Assembly (NCBI GenBank): GCA_936908745.1
Contig: CAKZFX010000020.1
Span: 1-64,000 of the forward strand
Direction: 5' to 3'
Source of the DNA: an uncultured Chitinophagaceae bacterium
Lineage (GTDB): Bacteria; Bacteroidota; Bacteroidia; Chitinophagales; Chitinophagaceae
Length of the DNA: 64,000 nt
Shown: in pieces, positions 32,958 through 41,411 of the stretch
How the letters are laid out: every line of letters begins with the position of its first letter
How positions within the stretch are numbered: position 1 is the stretch's first letter
Program-made: the position numbers and the translations under genes
The notes under the pieces: model-generated
The model's database searches: none
Told to the model about the DNA's origin: nothing
What the model saw: the letters and a program-made list of their open reading frames with translations, nothing else

Positions 32958-34673
32958 TTAATACAGTGAGAAATATTCAGCCAGTGGTCCCAATGCCAAC
33001 GCAGGCAAATAGGATAAAGCTGTTACAATAAGGATAACGGCCAGTGTCATTACACCGAATGTGTAAGAATCAGTATGCAAAGTGCCGGGAGAGGCCGGGA
33101 TATATTTTTTGCGTGCCAGCAAACCAATGATGGCAACCGGTGCGATGATGGGAAGAAAACGGGCAAGCAATAACACAATGCCGGTTGTGACATTCCAGAA
33201 AATATTATTATCACCCAGTCCTTCAAAGCCACTTCCGTTATTGGCATTTGATGAAGTGTATTCATACAGCATTTCCGAAAAGCCATGATAAGATGGGTTG
33301 TTGAGCCATGCGCCAGGCTTTACCTGCCAGGCAATATCCGGGTGATGCGTTACCATATAGGCAGCGAGTGCGGTGAACGCTTTGATAAGAAATGCAGATA
33401 ATAATGTAGCCAGTGCGGCGATCTTTATTTCTCTTGCTTCAATCTTATGTCCCATAAACTCCGGTGTACGCCCCACCATCAACCCTGAAATAAAGACAGC
33501 GATGATGATAAAAATGAAATAATTGAGTAGCCCCACACCCACGCCGCCATATAGCGCATTGATCATCATATCGAGCATGACCACGCCACCGCTGATGGGT
33601 GTGAGGCTATCGTGCATCCCATTTACAGAACCATTAGAAGTGGAAGTTGTGACCACACTCCATAGTGCAGTGGCCGCAGCGCCGATCCTTGTTTCCTTTC
33701 CCTCCATGCTGCCGCTATGTTGCGATATACCTAATTGATCCAATGCAGGATTACCATTTGTTTCATAATAAATATTAATAGCGCAGAAAATGAGAAACAA
33801 GGATGTCATTACGGCGAAAATGACACGGGACATTTTTTTCTTTTCTACATAAAAGCCCAATGCGAAAACCAGCGCCATCGGAATGAGCAGTATGCTAATC
33901 GTTTGCACCGAATTGCTGGTATAGGTTGGGTTTTCCAATGGGTGCGCTGAATTGGCACCAAACCAGCCACCGCCATTTGTACCCAATTGTTTAATGGCGA
34001 TCATACCGGCCGCAGGTCCGCGGGACACCTGCACGCTGTCGCCTTGCAGCGTAACGATGGAATCTTTACCATCAAAACTGGTGGGCGTGCCGCTGAAAGC
34101 AAGAATAATTGCAACAATAATGGACAATGGTAATAAAATCCGTGTAACGCTTTTTACAAAATAATTCCAGAAATTACCGAGATGCTGTGTTGACTTAGCC
34201 CGGATGCCATTAAATAATGCAACGAGCAAAGCCATACCTGTGGCGGCGCTGACAAACTGAAGAAACGTAACGACCAACAACTGCGTCAGGTAAGTCAGCC
34301 CCGATTCGCCGGAATAATGTTGCAGGTCACAGTTGACCAAAAAACTGATAGCCGTGTTAAAAGCAAGGTCGGGTGTTTGCCCGGGATTGCCGTCAGGATT
34401 CAGCGGCAACTTGTCCTGGAAAATAAGCAGCAGCATGCCATACACTAACCAAAGCATATTAATGGTAAGCATGGCTTTCAGAAACTGTTTCCAGTTCATT
34501 TCTTCGGAAGGATTGATACCTGACACCCGGAAGAAAAAACGTTCAACAGGGTTCATAAAATCAGAGAAAGAGCGGTTGCCTTTGTAAATAGCTGCGATAT
34601 ACTTTCCCAGCGGGTAGGCCAGCAATACCGTTGCAAGAAAAATGAGAATAGAGCCTGTGATTTCGCTGTTCAT
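32958..34673 (-). CDS. kdpA: Potassium-transporting ATPase subunit A
   Basis: 571 residues with about ten membrane helices and four degenerate selectivity-filter regions, among them NTAISFLVNCDLQHYSGESG, QLGTNGGGWFGANSAHPLEN and ANNGSGFEGL. KdpA is the potassium-selective channel-like subunit of the Kdp pump. Length is normal for Bacteroidota. It begins 4 bases after the kdpF stop. Confidence 0.98.
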   Translation of the reverse strand: MNSEITGSILIFLATVLLAYPLGKYIAAIYKGNRSFSDFMNPVERFFFRVSGINPSEEMNWKQFLKAMLTINMLWLVYGMLLLIFQDKLPLNPDGNPGQTPDLAFNTAISFLVNCDLQHYSGESGLTYLTQLLVVTFLQFVSAATGMALLVALFNGIRAKSTQHLGNFWNYFVKSVTRILLPLSIIVAIILAFSGTPTSFDGKDSIVTLQGDSVQVSRGPAAGMIAIKQLGTNGGGWFGANSAHPLENPTYTSNSVQTISILLIPMALVFALGFYVEKKKMSRVIFAVMTSLFLIFCAINIYYETNGNPALDQLGISQHSGSMEGKETRIGAAATALWSVVTTSTSNGSVNGMHDSLTPISGGVVMLDMMINALYGGVGVGLLNYFIFIIIAVFISGLMVGRTPEFMGHKIEAREIKIAALATLLSAFLIKAFTALAAYMVTHHPDIAWQVKPGAWLNNPSYHGFSEMLYEYTSSNANNGSGFEGLGDNNIFWNVTTGIVLLLARFLPIIAPVAIIGLLARKKYIPASPGTLHTDSYTFGVMTLAVILIVTALSYLPALALGPLAEYFSLY

Positions 34674-34677
34674 GTGT

Positions 34678-34758
34678 TCAGAATTTTTCGGGTTTGATTA
34701 AAACATACAGCAGGTAGAAAAAAACTGCAATGGATAGAATAAATAATGTGGTGATCAT
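34678..34758 (-). CDS. kdpF: KdpF, small subunit of the Kdp ATPase
   Basis: A 26-residue peptide beginning MITTLFILSIAV and ending YVLIKPEKF: one membrane helix with a short cytoplasmic tail. The C-terminal pattern (YxxYVLIKPEKF) and the place directly before kdpA are those of KdpF, which stabilises the complex. The start ATG is at 34758 and the TGA at 34678-34680. Confidence 0.88.
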   Translation of the reverse strand: MITTLFILSIAVFFYLLYVLIKPEKF

Positions 34759-34763
34759 GGTGT

Positions 34764-34847
34764 TTAAATTTTTTCAAACCAGTCAATAAGCTTGTAAAAA
34801 AGCCAGAAGCAGAAAAGACTGGCGAGTAAAAGGATAACTGTGAGCAT
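34764..34847 (-). CDS. 27-residue membrane peptide at the head of the kdp operon
   Basis: ATG at 34847, TAA at 34764. The peptide (MLTVILLLASLFCFWLFYKL then IDWFEKI) is a single membrane helix with an aromatic-rich cytoplasmic end. It ends 5 bases before kdpF and must be the first gene of the operon. It is not KdpF, which is the next frame. I do not know a family for it. It could be an extra small subunit or a leader peptide; its clean spacing and composition argue for a translated gene. Confidence 0.6.
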   Translation of the reverse strand: MLTVILLLASLFCFWLFYKLIDWFEKI

Positions 34848-34960
34848 GTGTTTGATTTGACAGGGAGATGCCAAAGCGGATGCCGCAAAAGCGGCTGTTC
34901 TGCCCAAATGCAGTGCTGTAAAGGGTTTTAGAAGAAAGGATCAGAAAAACAGGAGTTACG
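34848..34960 (-). promoter_or_regulatory. kdp operon upstream region
   Basis: On the coding (minus) strand the region holds GCCGCTTTTGCGGC (34882-34895 region, a 5-bp stem with TTTT loop), overlapping GCGGCATCCGC, and a direct repeat of CCGCTTT(T)G(C)GGCATC-like sequence. No TAnnTTTG -7 element is present. Since the neighbouring regulator is of the sigma-54 activator type, a sigma-54 promoter with upstream palindromic sites would be expected. Only a weak partial -24/-12 match (cAGCAC-N5-TTGGG) is visible. Confidence 0.35.
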
Positions 34961-34963
34961 GGA

Positions 34964-35003
34964 AATGAAAAACCCTTTCATTTTGAAAGGGTGCTTTTTC
35001 ATT
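34964..35003 (-). terminator. Terminator of the NtrC-type regulator gene
   Basis: A 9-bp perfect stem (ACCCTTTCA / TGAAAGGGT) with a 3-base loop, extended by an outer AATGAAAAA/TTTTTCATT pairing. Read on the minus strand it ends in TTTTTCATTT. It separates the regulator gene from the kdp operon, which therefore needs its own promoter. Confidence 0.8.
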
Positions 35004-35017
35004 TTGGAAAACGCCGG

Positions 35018-36343
35018 TTATAATTTATACTCTTCAATTTTCCGGTATAAAGTGGTAAGACCGATGCCCAGCAGCCGGGCGGTTTCGGTTTTATTTCCGT
35101 TGGTATGCTGTAATACTTTTTGGATATGCGCCTTTTCCATCGTTGCAAGGTCAAAATTGTTTGCGCTTTGAAAATCGTCCTGCGGGTTAAAAGGCAGTGA
35201 AGCAGTTGTCAGTTCATTATTGTTTTCAAGGATCACACTTCGCTCAATCACATTTTTCAACTCACGTATATTGCCCGGCCAGTTATACTGTTGCAGCGCA
35301 GCAATAAACTCTTTTTCCAGTGAGGGCACTTGTTTATTGGTTTTGGCTGCGAAAACAACAGCGAAATGCTGCGCCAGCAACGGAATGTCTTTTCGCCTGT
35401 CACGCAGGGAAGGCAATGCTAATTGGAAAACAGATAAACGATAGAACAAATCAGTACGGAAATGACCGGTTTCCATTTCCTCTTGCAAATTACGGTTGGT
35501 GGCGGCAATCACCCGCACGTCCACTTTGATGGTTTTGGTGTCGCCGATCTTTATAAACTCACCTGATTCCAATACACGCAACAGCTTTGCCTGTAACTCC
35601 GGTTGCATTTCACCGATTTCATCCAAAAAAATTGTACCACCATTGGCTTCTTCAAATAAACCTTTGCTGTCTTTTATTGCGCCGGTGAATGCGCCGGCTT
35701 TATGACCGAACAATTCGTTTTCCAGCAGATCTTTGCTAAAGGCGCTGCAATTGACCGCTACAAATGTCTTGGATGACCGCTTACTATTATAGTGAATGGC
35801 CTGCGCAAACACTTCTTTGCCACTGCCGGTTTCGCCGGACAAAAGAACGGTGGCATCTGTAGCCGCTACTTTTTTGGCTAACTCAATGGCTTGTTGAATA
35901 GCAGGCGACTCTCCAAGTACCTGGTCAAAGGAATACTTATTCTCTAATTTTTTATTGAGTTGCTCCAGCTTTTTAGCCAACTGCACTTTTTCTAATGCAC
36001 GGTGCAGCAACGGGATGATCTTGTCGTTGTCATCACCTTTGCGGATATAATCAAATGCACCATTGCGCATAGCCTGCACACCGTCGGCAATATTGCCATA
36101 GGCGGTCAACAGGATCACTTCGGCGGAAGGATGTTTCTCTTTTATTTTCTTAATAAAATCAACACCGTTGCCGTCTGCCAGTTTTACATCACAAAGGATA
36201 ATATCAGGAGATTGTTTGTCAAGCCACTTTGTGGCGGCGGCTAAGGAAGCGGCTTCACCTACTTCAAAACCTTCGAGGCGGATGATGCGTGTCAGCAACT
36301 GCCGCAATTTCTCTTCGTCGTCTATAATAAGGACATGGCCCAT
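35018..36343 (-). CDS. Sigma-54-dependent response regulator (NtrC type) next to kdp
   Basis: 441 residues from ATG 36343; a further six codons lead back to a TTG and are unlikely. Receiver domain 1-120 (VLIIDDEEKLRQLL, phospho-Asp in DIILCDVKLADG, LLTAYG). AAA+ domain about 140-380 with Walker A SGETGSGKEVFA, the sigma-54 contact loop GAFTGA, Walker B GGTIFLDEIGE and RTDLFYRLSVFQL. C-terminal Fis-type HTH (NKTETARLLGIGLTTLYRKI). It is the natural partner of the kinase at the far end of the kdp operon and takes the place of the OmpR-type KdpE of other phyla. Regulation of kdp by it is inference from position. Confidence 0.92.
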   Translation of the reverse strand: MGHVLIIDDEEKLRQLLTRIIRLEGFEVGEAASLAAATKWLDKQSPDIILCDVKLADGNGVDFIKKIKEKHPSAEVILLTAYGNIADGVQAMRNGAFDYIRKGDDNDKIIPLLHRALEKVQLAKKLEQLNKKLENKYSFDQVLGESPAIQQAIELAKKVAATDATVLLSGETGSGKEVFAQAIHYNSKRSSKTFVAVNCSAFSKDLLENELFGHKAGAFTGAIKDSKGLFEEANGGTIFLDEIGEMQPELQAKLLRVLESGEFIKIGDTKTIKVDVRVIAATNRNLQEEMETGHFRTDLFYRLSVFQLALPSLRDRRKDIPLLAQHFAVVFAAKTNKQVPSLEKEFIAALQQYNWPGNIRELKNVIERSVILENNNELTTASLPFNPQDDFQSANNFDLATMEKAHIQKVLQHTNGNKTETARLLGIGLTTLYRKIEEYKL

Positions 36344-36388
36344 GTGTAAATTGTAGGACAAAGCTATAACATCTTTATATCCGTTGAA

Positions 36389-37165
36389 CTAACGGCTTAC
36401 TTCTTTAAAATAAGCTACCGCTTTTTCCTCGGCCCTGCTTTGCAATTGAACGGAAGCGGGGTATAACTTCCTTCGTAAGGAACGGTAAACACTGATACTG
36501 TTGTCAACGGCTTTTACAATTGACTTTTTATTGTATTGCGCAATCGTGATCTTGAGGTTTTCTAAGTCAGAAGGATTCAGGTTGCTTTCCACCTTGCGTA
36601 CGCCACGGGGTTGCTGCTGGTTTTTTACCCGCATCAGCGGCGAAAAAACAACCATGCGCAGGAAGGATAAAAAATCAAAGGTTTCCATCAGTTCACCACG
36701 GCCAATCTTCAATGCTGCATAATGTATCCAGGTCCAGAAACGATCTTCGATCCATTGAAAATCCACGCCCGGCCATTCGGCCACCGTGTTTTCCATCACT
36801 TTTGTCAACTGGCCGTCCCGTTCAAATAGCACAACGGGGTTTTCAATACGGTCATAAAATTCCGGTAGCGTCAGGAACTTTATATCTACGTGCAGCAATG
36901 GATTATCGTATAAACAGATCAATACCCGCGGCTCGCCTACATGCTCGCCGGTGAAGCCGGAAATAAAATCACCCAGCTGTTTTGCATAAGCCAGCATCTT
37001 TTCTTTATCACCGCCCACTTTCTCTTTGGTAATAAGAATAAGATCAAGGTCAGAAAACTCGTCAATTTCATTGCTGATCCATGAGCCGGCGACTGCAACC
37101 CCGATAATGTTTTCATCGTCTTTAATATGCGAAACCACGGCTTCGGCAAAAGCTTGCTGATACAT
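36389..37165 (-). CDS. Nucleotidyltransferase-fold protein
   Basis: 258 residues. The N-terminal part has the minimal nucleotidyltransferase signature GSW(x)9DLD: VAVAGSWISNEIDEFSDLDL, with the acidic third residue probably in HVDIKFL. The rest is helical, with a C-terminal KxxRRKLYP segment. It resembles streptomycin/lincosamide-type adenylyltransferases in general layout, but the substrate cannot be named and a resistance role should not be assumed. It lies 45 bases upstream of the NtrC-type regulator on the same strand, so the two may share a transcript. Confidence 0.8.
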   Translation of the reverse strand: MYQQAFAEAVVSHIKDDENIIGVAVAGSWISNEIDEFSDLDLILITKEKVGGDKEKMLAYAKQLGDFISGFTGEHVGEPRVLICLYDNPLLHVDIKFLTLPEFYDRIENPVVLFERDGQLTKVMENTVAEWPGVDFQWIEDRFWTWIHYAALKIGRGELMETFDFLSFLRMVVFSPLMRVKNQQQPRGVRKVESNLNPSDLENLKITIAQYNKKSIVKAVDNSISVYRSLRRKLYPASVQLQSRAEEKAVAYFKEVSR

Positions 37166-37252
37166 AGATTAACAAATTACGAACAGAACCTCTTACCCCG
37201 TAAAATTTCTTATCTTTTATCTTTATTGTGTTACCAAGCAAACTGTGATCGT

Positions 37253-39352
37253 ATGAGAACATGCACATTGGGGCTCGTTATTGCAACGATGATTCCCGCT
37301 TTATGTTATAGCCAATCGCCTGTTGCCCGCAAAGCCATCGTGCTTAAGCGTACCATCGAAATAAATCACCTGTCTCCGCGCCCGGTGGATGATAGTTTTT
37401 CAACGGCGCTTTTTAAAACGGTCATCCGCTCTATGGACAGCCGCAGCCTTTACTTTACCGACACAGAATTTAAAAAACTGGAAGCCTTCAGTACAAAACT
37501 GGATGATGAATTAAATGCCAGAATCAGTGGCCCCGGTTTTATTGAAACAGCTGAACCCATTTATAAAAAAGCGTTGCAAAGGGCTGACTCTATTGTTAAC
37601 AAGTTATTGCAAAAACCACTGGACCTTTCGGCTGCCGAAACCATTACAAGAACAAAAGATGCTTCTTTCCATTTTGCTGCCGATGTTGCGGCGCTCAGCA
37701 ACCGTTGGGCACGTTACCTGAAATATGAAATGCTGGAAAACCTGTATGATATTGCCGGTGCAGACAGTACAGGCAAATCAACCATCAAAACAATACTGGC
37801 TGCCAATGAGGTGAAGGTAAGAGAGCGGTTGAAACAAGCAGAAATAAAAAGGATTAAAAAAACACTTGACTCTCCAGCCGGTTTTGCTAATGGAATTGCC
37901 GAGTTATACCTCAATGCTGTGGCAATGGGTTTTGATCCGCACAGCAATTACTTTTCAGCACAGGGCAAAGAAGAATTCAAAGAATCGTTGAGTACCGTAG
38001 AGCTTTCTTTTGGCGTTCATCTTGACGAAAATGAAAACGGGAATATTGTGATTGCGCATATCGTGCCGGGTGGCCCCGCATGGAAATCCGGTGATATTAA
38101 TAAAGGCGACCAATTACTTACGCTCCATTGGGAAGGAAAAGAAGCCGTGGAGATTGCCGGGCTTTCACTTGAAGAAGCCTATGAAGTGCTGGAACAACCC
38201 ATCAATGACCGGCTCGTTTTTAAAGTGAAGAAGACCGACGGAACAACAAGAACTGTATTGCTGCGCAAAGAGAAATTGCAGAACGATGATAACATCGTTA
38301 AAAGTTTTATCCTGCAAGGCGATAAAAAAGTTGGTTATATACTGTTGCCTTCTTTTTATACCGATTGGGAAAATGAAACGGGGTCCAGCTGCGCCAATGA
38401 TGTGGCCAAAGAAATCGTGAAACTGAAACGGGATAATATTGATGGTCTTATCCTCGATGTCCGCTACAATGGTGGCGGTTCGGTGCAGGAAGCCATGGAA
38501 ATGATCGGCATTTTTATAGATGAAGGCCCGTTGATGGGTCAGCAACTAAAGACAGGGAAAATCCAGTTTTTAAAAGACCCGAACCGGGGTATTATTTATA
38601 CAGGCCCGCTGGGTTTATTGATCAACGGGCAAAGTGCATCGGCTTCGGAACTATTGGCCGCTTGTTTACAAGATTATAACCGGGCGGTAATTATCGGCAG
38701 CCCCTCTTTTGGCAAAGCGACCATGCAACAAATGTTCAGCATTGATACGATCACCAACAAGCCGTTGATGGTTTCGCCGGATAAAGACATGGTGAAAATA
38801 ACAATGGGAAAACTATACCGGTTAGACGGTAGTTCGGCACAACTAAACGGTGTGAAGCCGGATGTCGTCCTTCCGGATATTTTTGATGCGATTGAATACC
38901 GTGAAAAATTTTATCCTACTGCCCTTGAAACAGGCAAGGCAGACAAAAACAACTATTATAAGCCATTGCCCGCGTTGCCTGTGGCTTCTTTGTCATCGGG
39001 CAGCGCTGCAAGGATAGACAACGAAAGGGAGTTCAAAGCGATCCGTGAAGTGGTGACGGCTTTGCAAAAGAAAAAGGAAAGCACCATCACAATCCCCTTG
39101 AAAATGGAACTATTTGAACAATGGAGAAAACAATTTGAAATAAACGTAGATGCACTGCAAAACGAAGGCAGTCCCTCCAGCAGATTTTCAGTTGTCAATC
39201 ACAGTCTTGATAAAGCCTTGCTGCAAAAAGATGAATATGCACAGGAGATCAACAAAGGCTGGGTGCAGTCGCTGGGCAGCGATGTTTATATAGAGGAAGC
39301 GTTTCTTATATTGTGCGATTTGATTAATTTACAAAAAACCAAAACGAACTAA
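37253..39352 (+). CDS. C-terminal processing (tail-specific) S41 protease
   Basis: 699 residues from ATG 37253, where a signal peptide begins (LGLVIATMIPALCYSQ); the longer in-frame version back to 37127 overlaps the divergent gene. An N-terminal tail-specific-protease domain (about 30-230) is followed by a PDZ domain (ELSFGVHLDENENGNIVIAH; VPGGPAWKSGDINKGDQLL) and the S41 catalytic domain with LILDVRYNGGGSVQEA, the Ser nucleophile in INGQSASASELLAA, and Lys in GSPSFGKATMQ. It matches Prc/Tsp in plan and degrades or trims periplasmic proteins. The next gene starts 5 bases later, so the two form an operon. Confidence 0.93.
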   Translation: MRTCTLGLVIATMIPALCYSQSPVARKAIVLKRTIEINHLSPRPVDDSFSTALFKTVIRSMDSRSLYFTDTEFKKLEAFSTKLDDELNARISGPGFIETAEPIYKKALQRADSIVNKLLQKPLDLSAAETITRTKDASFHFAADVAALSNRWARYLKYEMLENLYDIAGADSTGKSTIKTILAANEVKVRERLKQAEIKRIKKTLDSPAGFANGIAELYLNAVAMGFDPHSNYFSAQGKEEFKESLSTVELSFGVHLDENENGNIVIAHIVPGGPAWKSGDINKGDQLLTLHWEGKEAVEIAGLSLEEAYEVLEQPINDRLVFKVKKTDGTTRTVLLRKEKLQNDDNIVKSFILQGDKKVGYILLPSFYTDWENETGSSCANDVAKEIVKLKRDNIDGLILDVRYNGGGSVQEAMEMIGIFIDEGPLMGQQLKTGKIQFLKDPNRGIIYTGPLGLLINGQSASASELLAACLQDYNRAVIIGSPSFGKATMQQMFSIDTITNKPLMVSPDKDMVKITMGKLYRLDGSSAQLNGVKPDVVLPDIFDAIEYREKFYPTALETGKADKNNYYKPLPALPVASLSSGSAARIDNEREFKAIREVVTALQKKKESTITIPLKMELFEQWRKQFEINVDALQNEGSPSSRFSVVNHSLDKALLQKDEYAQEINKGWVQSLGSDVYIEEAFLILCDLINLQKTKTN

Positions 39353-39356
39353 AACG

Positions 39357-40400
39357 ATGTTTATGAGCAGTCAACCTTTCAGAAACTTTCTTTTACTCCT
39401 CTTACTATCAGTGTTTGGCTACCAGGCCAATGCACAGGTATTTGAAAATGCCGGTCAATACATTGATTATATCAATAAAGCCAATGATGCGCTGACACAA
39501 AAATATGTGTCCTACTTAAGTGGCGTATCGCACGGTAAAAGCGCAAGAAAGGTGGAGAAGAGAAGGCAGGAATTGCTGACAGCTATCAGCAACACCCGTT
39601 TTGACATTATGGGTATGCCACCGTATAAAGGCGACCGTACGTTAAAAGATACAACCGTAGCATATCTCAAAATATTGAACAGTGTCTTCAATGAAGATTA
39701 TAGCAAAATTGTAAACATGGAAGAAATAGCCGAACAAAGCTATGACGCCATGGAAGCTTATATGCTGGCGCAGGAAAAGGCAAATGAAAAACTGCAACAA
39801 GCCTCAGAAAAACAAAATGAAGTGCAAAAGAAATTTGCACAAAAGAACAATGTGAACCTTGTGGACGGCGAATCCGTAGCCGGTGCCAAAATGAAAGTGG
39901 CCAGTGCCGTAATGAAAAGCTATGACCAGGTGTACCTTCTTTTCTTCAAAAGTTATAAGCAGGAAGCGTACCTGATGGAAGCCATCAACCAGAAAAAAAT
40001 TAATGCGATTGAACAAAACCTGAGTTCCCTGGAAAATTTTTCGGAACAAGGGTTGGAAAAATTGAAGTCAGTGGATGGTTATATGAACGATGGCTCGTTG
40101 ATCATCGCCTGCCGCAACCTGCTTAACTTTTATAAGGATGAAGCAAAGCAAGGCGCCGCTTTCACCGACTTTTTCCTGAAAGAAGAAAACTTCAACAAGC
40201 AGAAAAAGAAATTTGACGCATCACGCCGTACAAAAGAAGATGCGGATGCCTATAACAAAGCCGTGAACGAAATGAACGACGCCAGCAAATCCTTTAATGA
40301 TGTCAACAACCAGTTGAATAAACAGCGTACAAAATTGCTCAACGACTGGAACAATGCCGTTAAAAAATACATGGACACATATATGCCAACCAAAGGATAA
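39357..40400 (+). CDS. Secreted helical protein in operon with the S41 protease
   Basis: 347 residues. Signal peptide (NFLLLLLLSVFGYQANAQ), then an almost wholly helical mature part with repeated Lys/Glu/Gln-rich coiled-coil stretches (EKANEKLQQASEKQNEVQKK; FNDVNNQLNKQRTKLLNDW). It resembles the LIC11966 surface-protein family, a tentative match from memory of ALTQKYVSYLSGVSHGKSAR. It starts 5 bases after the protease gene, so it may be a substrate adaptor or a substrate. Function unknown. An alternative ATG lies two codons downstream (39363). Confidence 0.75.
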   Translation: MFMSSQPFRNFLLLLLLSVFGYQANAQVFENAGQYIDYINKANDALTQKYVSYLSGVSHGKSARKVEKRRQELLTAISNTRFDIMGMPPYKGDRTLKDTTVAYLKILNSVFNEDYSKIVNMEEIAEQSYDAMEAYMLAQEKANEKLQQASEKQNEVQKKFAQKNNVNLVDGESVAGAKMKVASAVMKSYDQVYLLFFKSYKQEAYLMEAINQKKINAIEQNLSSLENFSEQGLEKLKSVDGYMNDGSLIIACRNLLNFYKDEAKQGAAFTDFFLKEENFNKQKKKFDASRRTKEDADAYNKAVNEMNDASKSFNDVNNQLNKQRTKLLNDWNNAVKKYMDTYMPTKG

Positions 40401-40418
40401 ATGATTTTTAAAAAAAGT

Positions 40419-40447
40419 AAAGCCTCCCATTAAGGGAGGCTTTTTAT
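40419..40447 (+). terminator. Terminator of the S41 protease operon
   Basis: A 10-bp perfect stem (AAAGCCTCCC / GGGAGGCTTT) with a 5-base loop and a T run. It also lies between convergent genes and may serve the GLPGLI gene from the other side. Confidence 0.85.
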
Positions 40448-40471
40448 TTCCACGGCCTTACTATACTTTAA

Positions 40472-41281
40472 TTAATTGCCAAAACGTATCGTTCTGCCAC
40501 CAGGGCCACCGCCGCTTCGCTCCATTTCTTTAAGCATCTTATCTCTTTCTTTACTGAACTCGGCAGCTGTGTAACGCTTTTTGCCGGTCGGCTCTTTGAT
40601 AGAAGCGATATCCGCCTTAGGAGAAATCTCAACGGCTTTAAAATTTAAACGTGTGCCTGCGCTCAACTCCAGGATAACACCGGGCAACTGTCCCTGGAAC
40701 TCCGCAGGTCCGGCCGGTACCGGCATATCAGCCGCAAACCATGCTGTTACCACCGATGTATCGGTAACTTCTTTGCGTTCCATTTTACCATTGTCCATCG
40801 TTGTCTGCATACGTTTGCTGATCTGTGGGGCTTCCGCTTTCATACAATTATGACCCAAAATCATTTTTGATTCACCTGTCATTTTCCACTTCAACGCTTT
40901 CACACTGTCATCCACGATAAATGTTTTATCAAACAACTCCCTTTTCTCTACTCTTTTACCGGTTTCGAAATTTGTAAACAACACATCATTCGACCCGGCC
41001 ATTACTGTACGCACCTGCATACCGCCACCCTCACTGGCAAAAGTGCCATCGTCCGCATTTTCCACTTCAGCCTGTCTCCATAATGACTGGTTATTGCCAA
41101 ACGTAAGGTCAAAACGATCTGTTCTGGACTTGGGGATCATCCGTTGCATTTCTTCGTTCATGCCGGCAAAGCTGATCTGCATTTGCACCGTTCTTTCATA
41201 AACCACTTTTCCTTCTTTCTGTTGTGCCTTTGCAGAAAACAGGGCAAGCAATGCACAACCGATGGTAACGATTCGTTTCAT
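40472..41281 (-). CDS. GLPGLI-family secreted protein
   Basis: 269 residues with a signal peptide (IVTIGCALLALFSAKAQ). The family motif GLPGLILE appears here as GQLPGVILEL near residue 200. Other family features are GKVVYERTVQMQ near the N-terminus, ILGHNCMKAEA and VVTAWFAADMPVPAGPAEF. The C-terminal tail is basic and Gly-rich. The GLPGLI family is widespread in Bacteroidota, of unknown role, and often found beside TonB-linked or two-component genes. It is transcribed divergently from a two-component operon, with shared GGTTAA repeats between, so it is probably a target of that response regulator. Confidence 0.88.
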   Translation of the reverse strand: MKRIVTIGCALLALFSAKAQQKEGKVVYERTVQMQISFAGMNEEMQRMIPKSRTDRFDLTFGNNQSLWRQAEVENADDGTFASEGGGMQVRTVMAGSNDVLFTNFETGKRVEKRELFDKTFIVDDSVKALKWKMTGESKMILGHNCMKAEAPQISKRMQTTMDNGKMERKEVTDTSVVTAWFAADMPVPAGPAEFQGQLPGVILELSAGTRLNFKAVEISPKADIASIKEPTGKKRYTAAEFSKERDKMLKEMERSGGGPGGRTIRFGN

Positions 41282-41300
41282 GTGTTGATTTTTAGTAAGC

Positions 41301-41308
41301 CAAAACTA
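41301..41308 (-). promoter_or_regulatory. GLPGLI promoter -7 element
   Basis: On the minus strand TAGTTTTG matches TAnnTTTG, 20 bases before the start codon. No -33 TTTG is present; a GGTTAA copy (41330-41335) sits about where it would be, which suggests an activator-dependent promoter. Confidence 0.45.
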
Positions 41309-41329
41309 AAGCCAGCCGGGCTTTGCAGA

Positions 41330-41366
41330 GGTTAACCCACCTTTCTTTAAGGTTAATAAAGGTTAA
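41330..41366. promoter_or_regulatory. GGTTAA direct-repeat array, candidate response-regulator operator
   Basis: GGTTAA occurs at 41330-41335, 41351-41356 and 41361-41366. The spacing (21 and 10 bases) puts all three on one face of the helix, as OmpR-family regulators require. The array lies between the divergent promoters of the GLPGLI gene and the two-component operon. Confidence 0.6.
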
Positions 41367-41372
41367 CAGCAG

Positions 41373-41403
41373 TTTCGGGGCAGAAAGCAAACAAGTACAT
41401 TTG
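41373..41403 (+). promoter_or_regulatory. Promoter of the two-component operon
   Basis: TTTC (41373-41376) and TACATTTG (41396-41403) are 19 bases apart and match the -33/-7 consensus. The leader to the ATG at 41412 is only a few bases. The GGTTAA pair lies immediately upstream of the -33 element, a class I activator position. Confidence 0.55.
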
Positions 41404-41411
41404 TTCTACGA

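Noticed and set aside
34670..34888. 72-codon open frame at the kdp head
   Set aside because: It is out of frame with the two clean small peptides (kdpF and the 27-residue one), which explain the region better.
34900..34930. Sigma-54 promoter for kdp
   Set aside because: Best match is cAGCAC-N5-TTGGG, which lacks the GG and GC doublets at -24 and -12, so no site is claimed as a feature.
36389..37165. Aminoglycoside-resistance enzyme
   Set aside because: Only the general nucleotidyltransferase motif is present; nothing points to an antibiotic substrate.
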